The translations under genes were made by a program, and so were the position numbers. Below are positions 5,812-5,824 of a stretch of 5,824 nt of DNA, one piece after another. Position 1 is the first letter of the stretch; each line of letters begins with the position of its first letter. The DNA lies in NCBI GenBank assembly GCA_030145595.1, contig JAQYVG010000213.1, forward strand, positions 1 through 5,824, read 5' to 3'. This stretch comes from Desulfobacterales bacterium. GTDB taxonomy: Bacteria > Desulfobacterota > Desulfobacteria > Desulfobacterales > UBA11574. The notes beneath the pieces were generated by a model. The model was not told the origin of the DNA, made no database searches, and worked only from the letters and a program-made list of their open reading frames with translations.

Positions 5812-5824
5812 GTCTATCTCAAAT

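Overview
The window (about 5.8 kb) looks like chromosomal DNA from a Gram-negative environmental bacterium. My best guess is Desulfobacterota (the former Deltaproteobacteria) or a lineage with similar habits. I base this on moderate GC, a large soluble hybrid kinase beside an HDOD gene, a crotonase-family gene typical of fatty-acid or aromatic degraders, and intergenic DNA full of heptanucleotide repeats and small palindromes. This is a judgement of style; there is no marker gene to prove it.

Layout. Positions 1-171 hold no gene but carry one copy of a 44-bp repeat. Positions 172-3943 are a two-gene operon read leftwards. An HDOD-domain protein comes first (3943 to 3092). After a 4-nt gap comes a cytoplasmic hybrid histidine kinase (3087 to 172) with PAS, HisKA, HATPase, two receiver domains and a C-terminal Hpt domain. 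Positions 3944-4986 form a gene-free stretch of about 1 kb. It contains the probable promoter side of the operon, a heptad-repeat element with inverted arms, several small palindromes, and a second, inverted copy of the 44-bp repeat. Positions 4987-5763, read rightwards, encode a crotonase-fold protein of the ECHDC3 type that lacks both classical catalytic glutamates. The window ends just after a stem-loop downstream of this gene.

How the genes work together. The HDOD protein and the kinase are almost certainly co-translated. The kinase has no membrane segment and no DNA-binding or enzymatic output domain, so it should sense a cytoplasmic signal and pass phosphate through its Hpt domain to a regulator encoded elsewhere. 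HDOD proteins are commonly signalling scaffolds, and this one is a plausible partner of the kinase. The crotonase gene is divergent, has its own strong ribosome binding site, and need not be related.

The most unusual features are in the DNA rather than the proteins. First, a 44-bp, 95% identical inverted repeat brackets the regulator pair 4.7 kb apart. Second, a heptanucleotide-repeat element lies inside the kinase reading frame, where it encodes the linker between the second receiver and the Hpt domain. Third, a second heptad element of different sequence but similar plan lies upstream of the operon. I found no convincing complete, previously undescribed defence or mobile system in the window.
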